Assembly: GCF_002954225.1 (NCBI RefSeq)
Contig: NZ_PPTH01000017.1
Coordinates: 315,311 to 379,310, forward strand
Direction: 5' to 3'
DNA length: 64,000 bases
DNA from: Arthrobacter ruber
GTDB taxonomy: Bacteria > Actinomycetota > Actinomycetes > Actinomycetales > Micrococcaceae
Part shown: piece after piece, positions 24,440 through 33,421 of the stretch
How the letters are laid out: each line of letters begins with the position of its first letter
Numbering within the stretch: position 1 is the first letter of the stretch
Made by a program: the position numbers and the translations under genes
Notes under the pieces: generated by a model
Seen by the model: only the letters and a program-made list of their open reading frames with translations
Database searches by the model: none
What the model was told of the DNA's origin: nothing

Positions 24440-27400
24440 ATGTCATCATCCGGTCTCAAACGCGCCCTTTTCCGGTCACCGCTCCTGGCAGGAGTGACCG
24501 TCCTCGGCGTCTCACTCTCGGGGGTGCCCGCTCTCGCCGTCGACCCTCCGCCTCCACCCGCCGCCGCGGAGGAGCCGTCGTCGTCGCTTCCCGTGCCCAC
24601 CAACGTCCGGCTCGCACGCCTGACGGACTCGAGCGTGATGCTCCGCTGGAACGAGGTGCCGGGTGCAACCGGATACATCGTGCTCCGCGCGGACACGATC
24701 GACGGGGACTATGTGCGCGTGGCGGAGACGACGGGCGACGTCTTCGCGACGGACACCACCGCCGACACCTCGGCGCCCCGCTTCTACCGGGTCCGGGCAC
24801 GCGGTGCTGACGGAGTCACCGCGCCGTCAGCGGCCACGGCGTCCAGCTTCTACAACAATCCGCCGGCACTGCCCGAGGGCGGCGAACTCAGCTTCGACCT
24901 CGGGTCGGGCGCCGTGGCTCCCGGTGCGACGGCGATCAGCGCCACCACCGCCTACGGTCCCGGCACCCGCGCGGGTTTCGTCGATCCCTCGAAGGTCACG
25001 GCGAGCGACCGCGGGACACCCGACGCCCTCCGGTCCGACTTCGTGACGGTCGGGGACACCGAACTGGTGGTGGATCTGCCGAACGGGGACTACACGGTCA
25101 CCCTCATCGCGGGTGACGCGGCCGGACCCACCGACATCGCACTGGTCGCCGAACAGATGACGAAGGTGCAACCGACCACCCGGGTGGCCGGTCAGTACCT
25201 CGAGATGTCCTTCGACATCGCGGTCGTGGACGGGCAGCTCAACCTCGACCTCGCAGGCACGGCCGCGAATCTCAATGCCCTGACCATCACCCGACTGCCC
25301 GACCGTGCACAGGCCCCCTCGCCCACCGTCTGGCTCACGGGCGACTCGACGGTGCAGACCTACCGCTCGGATGTGGCGCCGCAGGCCGGCTGGGGCCAGA
25401 TGATCGACCGCTTCCTCGACGACGACGTCACCGTGGACAACAGGGCGATCGGCGGACGCAGCTCCAAGAACTTCATCAGCCAGGGACGCCTCGACGAGGT
25501 TCTGCGCGGCATCAAGCCCGGGGACTACCTCTTCGTCCAGTTCGGGCACAACGACAACAGCTACGGCGTCGACGACCGCTTCGCAGCCCCCGCCGACTAC
25601 TACGAATACCTCCGCACCTACGTGGACGGGGCGAGGCAGCGTGGTGCCACCCCGGTCCTCGTCACCCCCGTCTCCCGCCGTGCGTTCGGGGCGGACGGCA
25701 AGGCGGTGGTGTCCTTCCCGGCCTACGTCGAAGCGGTGCGGAAGCTCGCGGCGGAGACGGGCACGCCACTCGTGGACCTCGCCGCGTCCAGCCGCGAGTA
25801 CCTCGACGAGATCGGAGCCGAGACGGCGAAGTCCGTCTTCCTCCACGTGCCGGCCGGGGTCTACCCGAGCAGGCCCACCGGCACCGTCGACGACACCCAC
25901 TTCCAGGAGTACGGCGCCATCCAGATGGCACGGCTCGTCGCCGGAGGCGTGGCCGCCCTCGAGATCCCGCTCGCGGCGGAGGTGGAGGAGGCGGAGCCCC
26001 CGGCCGCCGTACCCGCCGCCCCGTCCGGGGTCGTCGTCACCAGTGTCTCGAACGCGAGTGCCCAGCTCACCTGGCGCGCCGTCGAGGGCGCGGACATCTA
26101 CCGCGTGTTCCGGAGGGACGCCGGTGCTGACGATGCCGCCTACGCGCTGGTCACCACCTCGACGCTGCCCCAGGCCGCGGTGCCCGGCCTCGCCGAGGGC
26201 AGGGAGTACGACGTGCGTGTCGTCGCGGTCAACGGCCGGGGCGACTCCGCACCGTCCGCCGCGGTCCGGGTGGCCACCAGGTCGCCGCTCTACCGGTTCG
26301 ACGTGCAACTCGCCGGATCGCCCGTCATGCCCGGCTACACGGAGGTGAACCAGACGAGCGCCTACTCCGCGGAGCGCGGCTGGGGGTTCCTGAACACCAC
26401 GGGGCTCGGCGGGCGGGACCGGGGTGTCGCCTTCACGCCGCGCCCCACGGATCTCGAACGTGACTTCCTGTTGCCGACACCGGCACACACCTTCGCCGTC
26501 GACGTTCCCAACGGCGCCTATTCGGTCCGCACCTACAACGGCGACTGGATCGGCACCAGCCGCTCCAACGTCCAGCTCGAGGGCAAGGACTTCGGGTCGG
26601 CCAACGCCGGAGCCGGGGCCGTGGCCCGGAAGACCAGCGAACCCGTCACCGTGACCGACGGTCAGCTGAACCTCGTGATGACGGGGACGTCGTCGCGCCT
26701 GAACGGCATCGAGATCACCCCGCTGCAACTCGCGCCCTCCGGGCTCGAGCTGCGGGACCTCACCATCGACGGATCCGGCGTGGCCGTGTCCCTCGCCTGG
26801 CAGCCGGCCGAGGGTGCCACGGGTTACCGGGTGTACCGCACCGCGACGGGCTCCACCGGGCGCGTCGCCGTCGGCGATGTGACGGGAGCGGCCTTCACGG
26901 ATACCTCGGCCGACGTCGGTCTCGAATACACCTACACCGTCGTCGCGCTCGATGCGGGCGGCAGTGAGTCCGTCGCCTCGAACGCGCTCGTCCTCACCAC
27001 CGTGGATCCCGACGTCCCGAAGGCGCCGGTACCTGCGGGCCTGGTCCTCGGGGCGGTCAACAAGAACGACGTCACCATCAGCTGGACGCCGTCGGAGGGC
27101 GCCCTGTTCTACCAGGTGTATCGCGCCGAGCCGAAGGCCGACGGTTCGCTCGGCGAGTTCGAGCTGGTGGGACGCGCCGACGGCGCGACCTACACGGACG
27201 ACGGCGTCCTGACGACGATCGAGTACACCTACGCCGTCACCGCGGTGAACGCCGGCGGGGCGTCGGAGCGGTCCTCGACCATCACCTCCCCGGCGGCCAC
27301 CACCCTGCAGCGGCAGGCCGAGCGACTCGACCGCGCACCGGTCGCGGTGCAGGGCGGCAGCGGCGTCTACGTCGGCTGGCGCATGCTGGGCCTCGACGAC

Positions 27401-29461
27401 GACGGCATCGCCTTCCACGTCTACCGCGACGGCGAGCGGGTGACCGACGCGCCCGTCACGGCGAGCACCAATCTGCTCGACGCCGGCGGCTCGGCGGCAT
27501 CGGTGTACCGCGTGAGCTCGGTCGTCGACGGCGTGGAGCGCTGGGCCACCGAGGACTTCACCGTCTGGGGCCAGCAGTACCTCGACGTACCGATCGAGAA
27601 GCCGGCCGACGCCGTCACCAAGGACGGCCAGCCCTACTCCTACAAGGCCGGCGACGCGTCCGTGGGCGACGTCGACGGCGACGGCGAGTACGAGATCATC
27701 CTGAAGTGGGATCCCACCAACAGCCGGGACAACTCGCAGGCCGGCTACACGGGCACCGTCTACGTGGACGCGTACAAGCTCGACGGGACGCGCCTGTGGC
27801 GGATCGACCTCGGGAAGAACATCCGTGCCGGTGCGCACTACACGCAGTTCCAGGTCTTCGACCTCGACGGGGATGGCAGGGCCGAGGTGACCATAAAGAC
27901 CGCGGACGGCACCGTGGACGGCGCGGGCACCGTGATCGGTGACGCCGCCGCCGATCATCGGAACTCCACCGGGTACGTCCTGAGCGGACCCGAGTACCTC
28001 ACGGTGTTCGACGGCGCGACGGGAGCGGCGATCGACACGATCGACTACCTCCCGGCCCGCGGTGACGTCGGTGCCTGGGGTGACGCCTACGGCAACCGGG
28101 TGGACCGCTTCCTCGCGGGCGTGGCCTACCTCGACGGCGAGAAGCCGAGCGTGGTCTTCAGCCGCGGGTACTACACCCGCGCGGTCGTCGCAGCCTTCGA
28201 CTTCGACGGCAGCGAACTCACCTCCCGCTGGACCTTCGACTCCGACCGCTCCGGCAGCCAGTACCGCGGCCAGGGCAACCACGGGTTCTCCGTGGCGGAC
28301 GTGGACGGCGACCAGAAGGACGAGATCGTCTTCGGCTCCATGACCATCGACGACGACGGCGAGGCCCTGTACACCACGGGCCTCGGCCACGGCGACGCGC
28401 TGCACGTCTCGGATTTCGACCCGACCAACGAAGGGCTCGAGGTCTTCGCGGCGCACGAGGACATGGCGTCCTCCGGGAACCGGGGCGCCACCTTCCGCGA
28501 CGCCGCGACGGGCGAGATCCTCTGGTCCATCCCTGCGGCCCGTGACACCGGCCGCGCCGCCATGGCCGACATCGATCCGAGCCACCCCGGCGCGGAGGGC
28601 TGGGCGATCGGTGGGGACGCGGCCTACAACTCGCCGGTCGGACAGCTCCGCTCGTCCGCGGGCGAGCTGATCTCGGAGAAGATCCCGGCGGCCAACTTCC
28701 TCACCTGGTGGGACGGGGACCTGCTCCGCGAGATCACGGACAACGACTACGACGCCGCAGCGGCGGCCGGGGTCCCGACCGTCTCCAAGTGGAACCCCGC
28801 GACGCAGGAAGCCGACGAGATCTACCGGGCGGAGGGGACGCTGAGCAACAACACGACCAAGGCGAATCCTGCGTTGCAGGCGGACCTGTTCGGTGACTGG
28901 CGCGAGGAGATCGTCACCCGTACGGAGGACTCCTCGGCGCTCAGGATCTCCACGACGGTCGACGTCACCGACCACCGGCTCCGCACCCTGCAGTCCGATC
29001 CGGTGTACCGGCTCGGGGTCGCCTGGCAGAACACCGCGTACAACCAGCCCCCGCACACCTCGTACTTCCTGGGTCAGGACATGAAGGCACCTGCGGCGCC
29101 GAGCATCACCTACACGGGTGAGGATGCGGGGCCGGGCGAGCTGGTCGACCCGGAGCCGTCGTTCGTGCCGGGTCCCGCCGGGGCGAAGGACCTCAAGGAG
29201 TCCACGCGCGTGGACCTCGGCCTCGCGGGTGAGAAGTTCGGGCGCGGCGCCAGTGACGTGACGCTCGAGAACCTCGAGCCGCGCCAGTGGTACTACGTCT
29301 ACCTCGACGCGACCGGTCTCGGCTGGCGCCAGGCGGACGACGACGGCGAGGTCACGGTGACCACGCCGAAGGACACCCGTCCGGGCAACAACAAGATCGT
29401 GGTGTTCGATCGTGAGGGGACGCTTCACGGCTGGGAGGCCCTGCGGGTCACCGGTCCCTGA
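24440..29461 (+). CDS. secreted rhamnogalacturonan acetylesterase / PL11 rhamnogalacturonan lyase fusion
   Basis: Very large secreted protein of 1,673 residues. In order: signal peptide (cleavage after PALA, residue 33); FN3 domain (about 52-135); beta-sandwich domain (about 150-290); SGNH esterase of the rhamnogalacturonan acetylesterase type (about 295-510) with catalytic Ser303 in GDST, GGRSS, GHND at 369-372, and Asp485/His487 in DDTHF; second FN3; a second copy of the beta-sandwich domain (YRFDVQLAG...); two more FN3 domains; a PL11-like rhamnogalacturonan lyase (about 956-1580) recognised from RAPVAVQGGSGVYVGWRMLG, YSYKAGDASVGDVDGDGEYE, DLDGDGRAEVTIKTADG and repeated calcium-type D-x-D-x-D loops; and a short unrecognised C-terminal domain. 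It would deacetylate and cleave the backbone of pectin rhamnogalacturonan I outside the cell. ATG 24440 follows GAGAAGG. A LacI-type operator and promoter lie upstream and a perfect 36-nt palindrome downstream. Esterase and lyase are usually separate proteins. Confidence 0.9.
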   Translation: MSSSGLKRALFRSPLLAGVTVLGVSLSGVPALAVDPPPPPAAAEEPSSSLPVPTNVRLARLTDSSVMLRWNEVPGATGYIVLRADTIDGDYVRVAETTGDVFATDTTADTSAPRFYRVRARGADGVTAPSAATASSFYNNPPALPEGGELSFDLGSGAVAPGATAISATTAYGPGTRAGFVDPSKVTASDRGTPDALRSDFVTVGDTELVVDLPNGDYTVTLIAGDAAGPTDIALVAEQMTKVQPTTRVAGQYLEMSFDIAVVDGQLNLDLAGTAANLNALTITRLPDRAQAPSPTVWLTGDSTVQTYRSDVAPQAGWGQMIDRFLDDDVTVDNRAIGGRSSKNFISQGRLDEVLRGIKPGDYLFVQFGHNDNSYGVDDRFAAPADYYEYLRTYVDGARQRGATPVLVTPVSRRAFGADGKAVVSFPAYVEAVRKLAAETGTPLVDLAASSREYLDEIGAETAKSVFLHVPAGVYPSRPTGTVDDTHFQEYGAIQMARLVAGGVAALEIPLAAEVEEAEPPAAVPAAPSGVVVTSVSNASAQLTWRAVEGADIYRVFRRDAGADDAAYALVTTSTLPQAAVPGLAEGREYDVRVVAVNGRGDSAPSAAVRVATRSPLYRFDVQLAGSPVMPGYTEVNQTSAYSAERGWGFLNTTGLGGRDRGVAFTPRPTDLERDFLLPTPAHTFAVDVPNGAYSVRTYNGDWIGTSRSNVQLEGKDFGSANAGAGAVARKTSEPVTVTDGQLNLVMTGTSSRLNGIEITPLQLAPSGLELRDLTIDGSGVAVSLAWQPAEGATGYRVYRTATGSTGRVAVGDVTGAAFTDTSADVGLEYTYTVVALDAGGSESVASNALVLTTVDPDVPKAPVPAGLVLGAVNKNDVTISWTPSEGALFYQVYRAEPKADGSLGEFELVGRADGATYTDDGVLTTIEYTYAVTAVNAGGASERSSTITSPAATTLQRQAERLDRAPVAVQGGSGVYVGWRMLGLDDDGIAFHVYRDGERVTDAPVTASTNLLDAGGSAASVYRVSSVVDGVERWATEDFTVWGQQYLDVPIEKPADAVTKDGQPYSYKAGDASVGDVDGDGEYEIILKWDPTNSRDNSQAGYTGTVYVDAYKLDGTRLWRIDLGKNIRAGAHYTQFQVFDLDGDGRAEVTIKTADGTVDGAGTVIGDAAADHRNSTGYVLSGPEYLTVFDGATGAAIDTIDYLPARGDVGAWGDAYGNRVDRFLAGVAYLDGEKPSVVFSRGYYTRAVVAAFDFDGSELTSRWTFDSDRSGSQYRGQGNHGFSVADVDGDQKDEIVFGSMTIDDDGEALYTTGLGHGDALHVSDFDPTNEGLEVFAAHEDMASSGNRGATFRDAATGEILWSIPAARDTGRAAMADIDPSHPGAEGWAIGGDAAYNSPVGQLRSSAGELISEKIPAANFLTWWDGDLLREITDNDYDAAAAAGVPTVSKWNPATQEADEIYRAEGTLSNNTTKANPALQADLFGDWREEIVTRTEDSSALRISTTVDVTDHRLRTLQSDPVYRLGVAWQNTAYNQPPHTSYFLGQDMKAPAAPSITYTGEDAGPGELVDPEPSFVPGPAGAKDLKESTRVDLGLAGEKFGRGASDVTLENLEPRQWYYVYLDATGLGWRQADDDGEVTVTTPKDTRPGNNKIVVFDREGTLHGWEALRVTGP

Positions 29462-29469
29462 GCGGCCGA

Positions 29470-29505
29470 CGGAAGGCCCGGACGGCCGGCCGTCCGGGCC
29501 TTCCG
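29470..29505. terminator. perfect 36-nt palindrome, terminator
   Basis: Two 18-base arms (first arm CGGAAGGCCCGGACGGCC) are exact reverse complements with no spacer, starting 9 nt after the lyase stop codon. No T-run follows. It is the longest perfect palindrome I found in the window. Confidence 0.75.
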
Positions 29506-29651
29506 CCTGTCCGCCCATCGGCGGGGCTCGCGCAGCAGGAGCGGAAGAGTGGCTGGCGATCGTGTTCCGGTGCTCGGCGTCGGCGAACCGGTCGCGGCGG
29601 TCATGGGAGGCCGACCGCCCGCCGCGCGTCCCCGCGTGCCAGACTGGGACC

Positions 29652-29993
29652 ATGCTCGTAGCCTTCAGCGTCGCCCCGTCCGGTTCCTCCGACCTCTCCC
29701 GCGAGAACCCCGACGGGTCCGTGCACGACGCCGTCGCCGCCGCGGTCGCCGTCGTGCGTGAATCGGGGCTCCCGAACTCCACCGACTCCATGTTCACCAC
29801 CATCGAGGGGGAGTGGGACGAGGTGATGGCCGTGGTCAAGAACGCCACGGAGGCGGTGGGCCGCTACGGCAGCCGCGTGTCGCTCGTCCTGAAGGCGGAC
29901 ATCCGCCCCGGACGCACGGGCGAGCTGACCGGCAAGGTGGAACGGCTGGAAGCGGCGCTCGCCGAGCAGGAGCAGTTCGAGGGCCACTCCTGA
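29652..29993 (+). CDS. thiamine-binding protein, MTH1187/YkoF-like family
   Basis: Small cytoplasmic protein of 113 residues with the ferredoxin-like fold of the thiamine-binding family (PF01910): it begins MLVAFSVAPSGSS, then NPDGSVHDAVAAAVAVVRESGL, a central TDSMFTTIEGEWDEVMAVVKNATEAV and RVSLVLKADIRPGRTGELTGKVERLEAAL. Relatives bind thiamine or hydroxymethylpyrimidine; no enzyme activity is known. The ATG at 29652 begins the conserved domain; only a weak GGGACC precedes it. No thiamine genes are adjacent. Confidence 0.85.
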   Translation: MLVAFSVAPSGSSDLSRENPDGSVHDAVAAAVAVVRESGLPNSTDSMFTTIEGEWDEVMAVVKNATEAVGRYGSRVSLVLKADIRPGRTGELTGKVERLEAALAEQEQFEGHS

Positions 29994-30039
29994 CCCCGCC
30001 CGACCCTAACCGGTGGCTTCAGGCCACTAAGCTGGCACC

Positions 30040-30576
30040 GTGACACCGCCCCTGCTGACGCTGCCCTACGTGATCCGGCCGGCCACGGTCGACGACGCCG
30101 AGACGTACGCGCGCACCCACGTCGCGGGGCTGCACGAGACCTACGAGCACATCATGCCGCCGGAGTACCACGAGTACTACGACGCCGAGCTGCCCGCGAT
30201 CATCGAGCGCCGGCGGGCGGCGTTCGAGGACGCCGAGCGCGCACCGGGCAGTGCGCGCAGCTGGCTGGCGTTCGACGACGACGGCGCACCCGTCGCCATC
30301 GCGACGTCGGGACCGGGACGCGACGAGGACCGGCCCGACTTCGAGCTGCACCACATCTACACGCTGCGCTCCACCCACGGTTCGGGCCTCGGCCAGCGCC
30401 TGCTGGACACCGCGATCGGCACGCGGGCCGCCTACCTGTGGATCCTGAACGACAACCCGCGGGCCGAGCGCTTCTACGTCCGCAACGGCTTCACGCCCGA
30501 CGGCACGTCCATGCTCTGTGGCCCGACCTGGCACTACAGGCCGATGTTCCGCATGCACCGCCCCGACCAGCACTGA
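30040..30576 (+). CDS. GNAT family N-acetyltransferase
   Basis: Protein of 178 residues. The acetyl-CoA-binding motif A is present as IYTLRSTHGSGLGQRLLDTAI (R-x-x-G-x-G-x-x-L), followed by LWILNDNPRAERFYVRNGF, the typical motif B with Asn-Pro-Arg-Ala and Tyr. The N-terminal RPATVDDAETYARTHVAGL also fits the family. Substrate unknown. GTG start at 30040. Its last codons and stop form the first copy of a 16-bp tandem repeat (30562-30625), suggesting that the 3' end has been altered by repeat slippage. Confidence 0.85.
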   Translation: MTPPLLTLPYVIRPATVDDAETYARTHVAGLHETYEHIMPPEYHEYYDAELPAIIERRRAAFEDAERAPGSARSWLAFDDDGAPVAIATSGPGRDEDRPDFELHHIYTLRSTHGSGLGQRLLDTAIGTRAAYLWILNDNPRAERFYVRNGFTPDGTSMLCGPTWHYRPMFRMHRPDQH

Positions 30577-30625
30577 GCCCGACCAGCACCGAGCCCGACC
30601 AGCACCGAGCCCGACCAGCACTGCA
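30562..30625. repeat. 16-bp tandem repeat x4 over a stop codon
   Basis: Four head-to-tail copies of CCCGACCAGCAC(C/T)G(A/C)(G/A) at 30562, 30578, 30594 and 30610. The first copy encodes the acetyltransferase C-terminus (PDQH) and its TGA; the others fill the gap before the next gene. Confidence 0.95.
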
Positions 30626-30658
30626 CCCGCTCGAACCTGACCAGAGGAGACCGCCCTG

Positions 30659-31471
30659 ATGGCGAAACCCACGGGGCCGCGCCCGGAGATCGGCGAGTTC
30701 CCCATCGACACCGGGACCTGCGAGCTCGAACCCGATCCGTACAACTCGAACGGGTGGGTGCTGCGCATCAACGGCGTGCCGAGCTCGCACATCGACCTCG
30801 CGGACCCGCTGCAGCTCGACTTCGAGTACATGCGCTGGATCGCCTCCCTCGTCGACTCCCGCTGGGCGCCGTCGGACAGGCTCCGAGCCCTGCACCTCGG
30901 CGGGGGTGCGTGCTCGCTCGCCCGGCGCTTCGCGGCCTCCCACGCGCAGGCACGCCAGGTCGTCGTCGAACTCGACGGACGCCTGGCCGAGCTGGTGCGC
31001 GCGTGGTTCGACCTGCCCCGCGCACCCCTCGTCCGCATCCGCGTCGGCGAGGCGCGGACCGTCACGGAATCCCTGAGCGAGGGCAGCCGCGACCTCGTGA
31101 TCCGGGACGTCTTCGCCGGGGCCCTGACGCCGCTCCCCCTCACCACGCGGGAGTTCACGCGGGCCGCCAAGCGCGTGCTCGCACCCGACGGCCTCTACGT
31201 GGTCAACTGCGGCGACGGCCCCGACCTCGGCACGGCGAAACGGGAGGCCGCGACGATCGGTGCCGAGTTCGCCCACACCGCGATCATCGCCGACCCCGCG
31301 ATGCTCAAGGGCCGGCGCTACGGCAACGTGATCATCGCCGGGAGCGACGCACCGTTCGGTGAGGATCCCGGCCTGGCCCGCGAACTGCTCGGTGGGGGAG
31401 TGCCGGCCCACCTGTGGCAGGACGCCCGCGTGAGGACCTTCGCCGCCGGGGCGCAGATCCTCACCGACTGA
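30659..31471 (+). CDS. spermidine synthase-like SAM-dependent protein
   Basis: Protein of 270 residues with a methyltransferase-type Rossmann core: LRALHLGGGACSLARRF is the nucleotide-binding G-G-G loop, RQVVVELDGRLAELVRAWF supplies the acidic ligand, and DLVIRDVFAGALTPLPLTTREF corresponds to the gate region of polyamine aminopropyltransferases. It lacks the full catalytic D-x-x-D pattern of true spermidine synthases, as do many actinobacterial relatives annotated fused MFS/spermidine synthase or spermidine synthase-like. ATG 30659 follows GAGGAGA. It sits in a co-directional run after the acetyltransferase gene. The reaction is uncertain. Confidence 0.75.
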   Translation: MAKPTGPRPEIGEFPIDTGTCELEPDPYNSNGWVLRINGVPSSHIDLADPLQLDFEYMRWIASLVDSRWAPSDRLRALHLGGGACSLARRFAASHAQARQVVVELDGRLAELVRAWFDLPRAPLVRIRVGEARTVTESLSEGSRDLVIRDVFAGALTPLPLTTREFTRAAKRVLAPDGLYVVNCGDGPDLGTAKREAATIGAEFAHTAIIADPAMLKGRRYGNVIIAGSDAPFGEDPGLARELLGGGVPAHLWQDARVRTFAAGAQILTD

Positions 31472-31573
31472 CGACGCCGCCGAGCCCGTCGAGGGCTCCT
31501 GAGGGGATCGTCAAGCGCAGCACGCACAGTCCCTCCGAGGCACCGGGCCTGCGCCCCCCACTAGGCTTACCGC

Positions 31574-33301
31574 GTGGAACTGGGACTGCTGGGCATCATC
31601 GGAATCGCCGTCCTGGTAGGGGTGGCCGTGCTCTCGAAGCGCGTGGGGGTCGCGGCGCCGCTCCTCCTCGTGGTCGTGGGGATCGGGTTCTCCTTCGTGC
31701 CCGGCGCGCCGCGCTTCACCATCCCCGACGAGTGGATCCTGACCGGCATCCTGCCGCCCCTGCTGTACGCGGCGGCGATCAAGACGCCCGTGACCGACTT
31801 CCGCCGGAACCTCACCCCCATCGCGAGCCTGTCCGTGGCCCTCGTGGTCGTCTCGGCCTTCGTCACCGGGCTGCTCCTCCACGCCCTGCTGCCCGGGCTC
31901 GGGCTCGCCGCGGCGGTCGCGCTCGGCGCCGTCATCAGCCCGCCCGACGCCGTCGCCGCCACCTCGATCGGTCGGCGCCTCGGCCTGCCTCCGCGGCTGC
32001 TCACGGTGCTCGAGGGCGAGGGGCTGGTCAACGACGCGACGGCGCTGGTGCTCCTGCGCAGCGCCATCGCTGCGTCCGCGGGAGCCCTGGCCGGTGTCGG
32101 CGCGGCCGTGGCCGATTTCGCCTTCGCCGTCGTCGTGGCGCTGATCGTGGGCTACGTGGTCGGGGTGGTGACCGTGTTCGTCCGCTCCCGGTTCGACGAC
32201 CCCGTGCTGGACACCGCGCTGTCCCTCGCCGTGCCCTTCATCGCCTTCATCCCGGCCGAGGAGCTGCACGCCTCCGGGGTGCTGGCCGTCGTGATCGCCG
32301 GGATCTACACCGGGCACCACAGTGCCAGCCGGCTCGATGCCCGCGCACGCATCAGCGACAACGTGAACTGGCGCACCGTCCAGTTCCTCCTGGAGAACGG
32401 TGTCTTCCTGCTGATCGGCCTGGAGGTCCGGGGCCTGCTGCAGGACATCGACCAGTCACTGTTGACCGTGGGGCAGACCGTGCTGATCGGTCTCCTCGCG
32501 ACCCTCACCCTGATCGTGCTGCGCTTCCTCTGGGTGTTCCCCCTCGTCCTGCTCATGCGACGGCTGCCGAGCCGCGCGGAACGCCGGACGCTGCAGCTGC
32601 GGCGCGGACTCGGCCGGCTCAAGCAGCAGCCCACGCTCGACGCCAGGCAGAAGCGGCGCAAGCGGGTCCTCACGAGGCTGTACCAGCGCCGTAAGGCGGA
32701 CCTGGACCTGGAGCGGCGCGAGGGGCTCGGCTGGAAGGGTGCCACGGTGCTGGGCTGGTCCGGCATGCGCGGGGTGGTGACGCTGGCTGCGGCGCAGTCC
32801 CTGCCGGAGTCCTTCGCCTACCGGGAGCAGCTCGTGCTGATCGCCTTCACCGTCGCGGTCACCACCCTGCTGGTGCAGGGCGGCACCCTGCCGGCGCTCA
32901 TCCGGGTGCTGAGGATCGAGGGCATCGACGTCGGGTCCGACCACGAGGAGTCCGCCACCCTCTTCGACGAGCTGCGCACCGAGGGCCTGCGCGTGCTCGA
33001 CGACCCGCAGGCCATCATGGGCGAGGACGTCCGGGTGGACGAGGAGGTGCTGGACCGCGTCCGCACGGACACCGGGAGGCGGTCCGAGTTCGAGTGGGAG
33101 AGGGCGCGGCTGTCCGAGCAGAAACTGGTGCGCTCGCCGCACCGCCAGTACCGCGACCTGCGGCTGGCGGTGCTCGCGGCGGAGCGGGAGGCGCTGCTCG
33201 CGGCCAGGGCCCGCGGGACGTACTCGTCGCGCGTGCTGGCCCGGGCCCAGCGCGTGCTCGACGTCGAGGAGACGCGCCTGCGCCCGCGGAGCGGTTCCTG
33301 A
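31574..33301 (+). CDS. Na+/H+ antiporter, CPA1/NhaP family
   Basis: Integral membrane protein of 575 residues. The N-terminal 400 residues form about 12 helices with LGAVISPPDAVAATSIGRRLGLP, EGEGLVNDATALVLL (the acidic N-D pair of CPA1 exchangers) and LENGVFLLIGLEV. A soluble C-terminal region of about 170 residues follows, rich in charged helices (LKQQPTLDARQKRRKRVLTR; ESATLFDELRTEGLRVL), probably a regulatory domain. It would exchange Na+ or K+ for H+ and support pH or salt homeostasis. GTG start at 31574. No partner gene nearby. Confidence 0.9.
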   Translation: MELGLLGIIGIAVLVGVAVLSKRVGVAAPLLLVVVGIGFSFVPGAPRFTIPDEWILTGILPPLLYAAAIKTPVTDFRRNLTPIASLSVALVVVSAFVTGLLLHALLPGLGLAAAVALGAVISPPDAVAATSIGRRLGLPPRLLTVLEGEGLVNDATALVLLRSAIAASAGALAGVGAAVADFAFAVVVALIVGYVVGVVTVFVRSRFDDPVLDTALSLAVPFIAFIPAEELHASGVLAVVIAGIYTGHHSASRLDARARISDNVNWRTVQFLLENGVFLLIGLEVRGLLQDIDQSLLTVGQTVLIGLLATLTLIVLRFLWVFPLVLLMRRLPSRAERRTLQLRRGLGRLKQQPTLDARQKRRKRVLTRLYQRRKADLDLERREGLGWKGATVLGWSGMRGVVTLAAAQSLPESFAYREQLVLIAFTVAVTTLLVQGGTLPALIRVLRIEGIDVGSDHEESATLFDELRTEGLRVLDDPQAIMGEDVRVDEEVLDRVRTDTGRRSEFEWERARLSEQKLVRSPHRQYRDLRLAVLAAEREALLAARARGTYSSRVLARAQRVLDVEETRLRPRSGS

Positions 33302-33421
33302 GCCGACGTCGGCTCCCTCCGGATGTGCACGACGAGTGGGGCCGATCGCCCGCGCCTCATGGACGGCGCCGCGCCGCAGGCACCGGGGCCCGGCCGGAGT
33401 CGGGCCGGATCCCGGGGGTCG

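Noticed and set aside
24827..29848. An antisense open frame of 1,673 codons opposite the esterase-lyase gene.
   Set aside because: It is a by-product of strong GC bias at third codon positions of the sense gene. Its product is low-complexity Arg/Val/Gly/Asp with no domain, and the sense frame has full domain structure. The equal length to the sense protein is coincidence, since the frames are offset.
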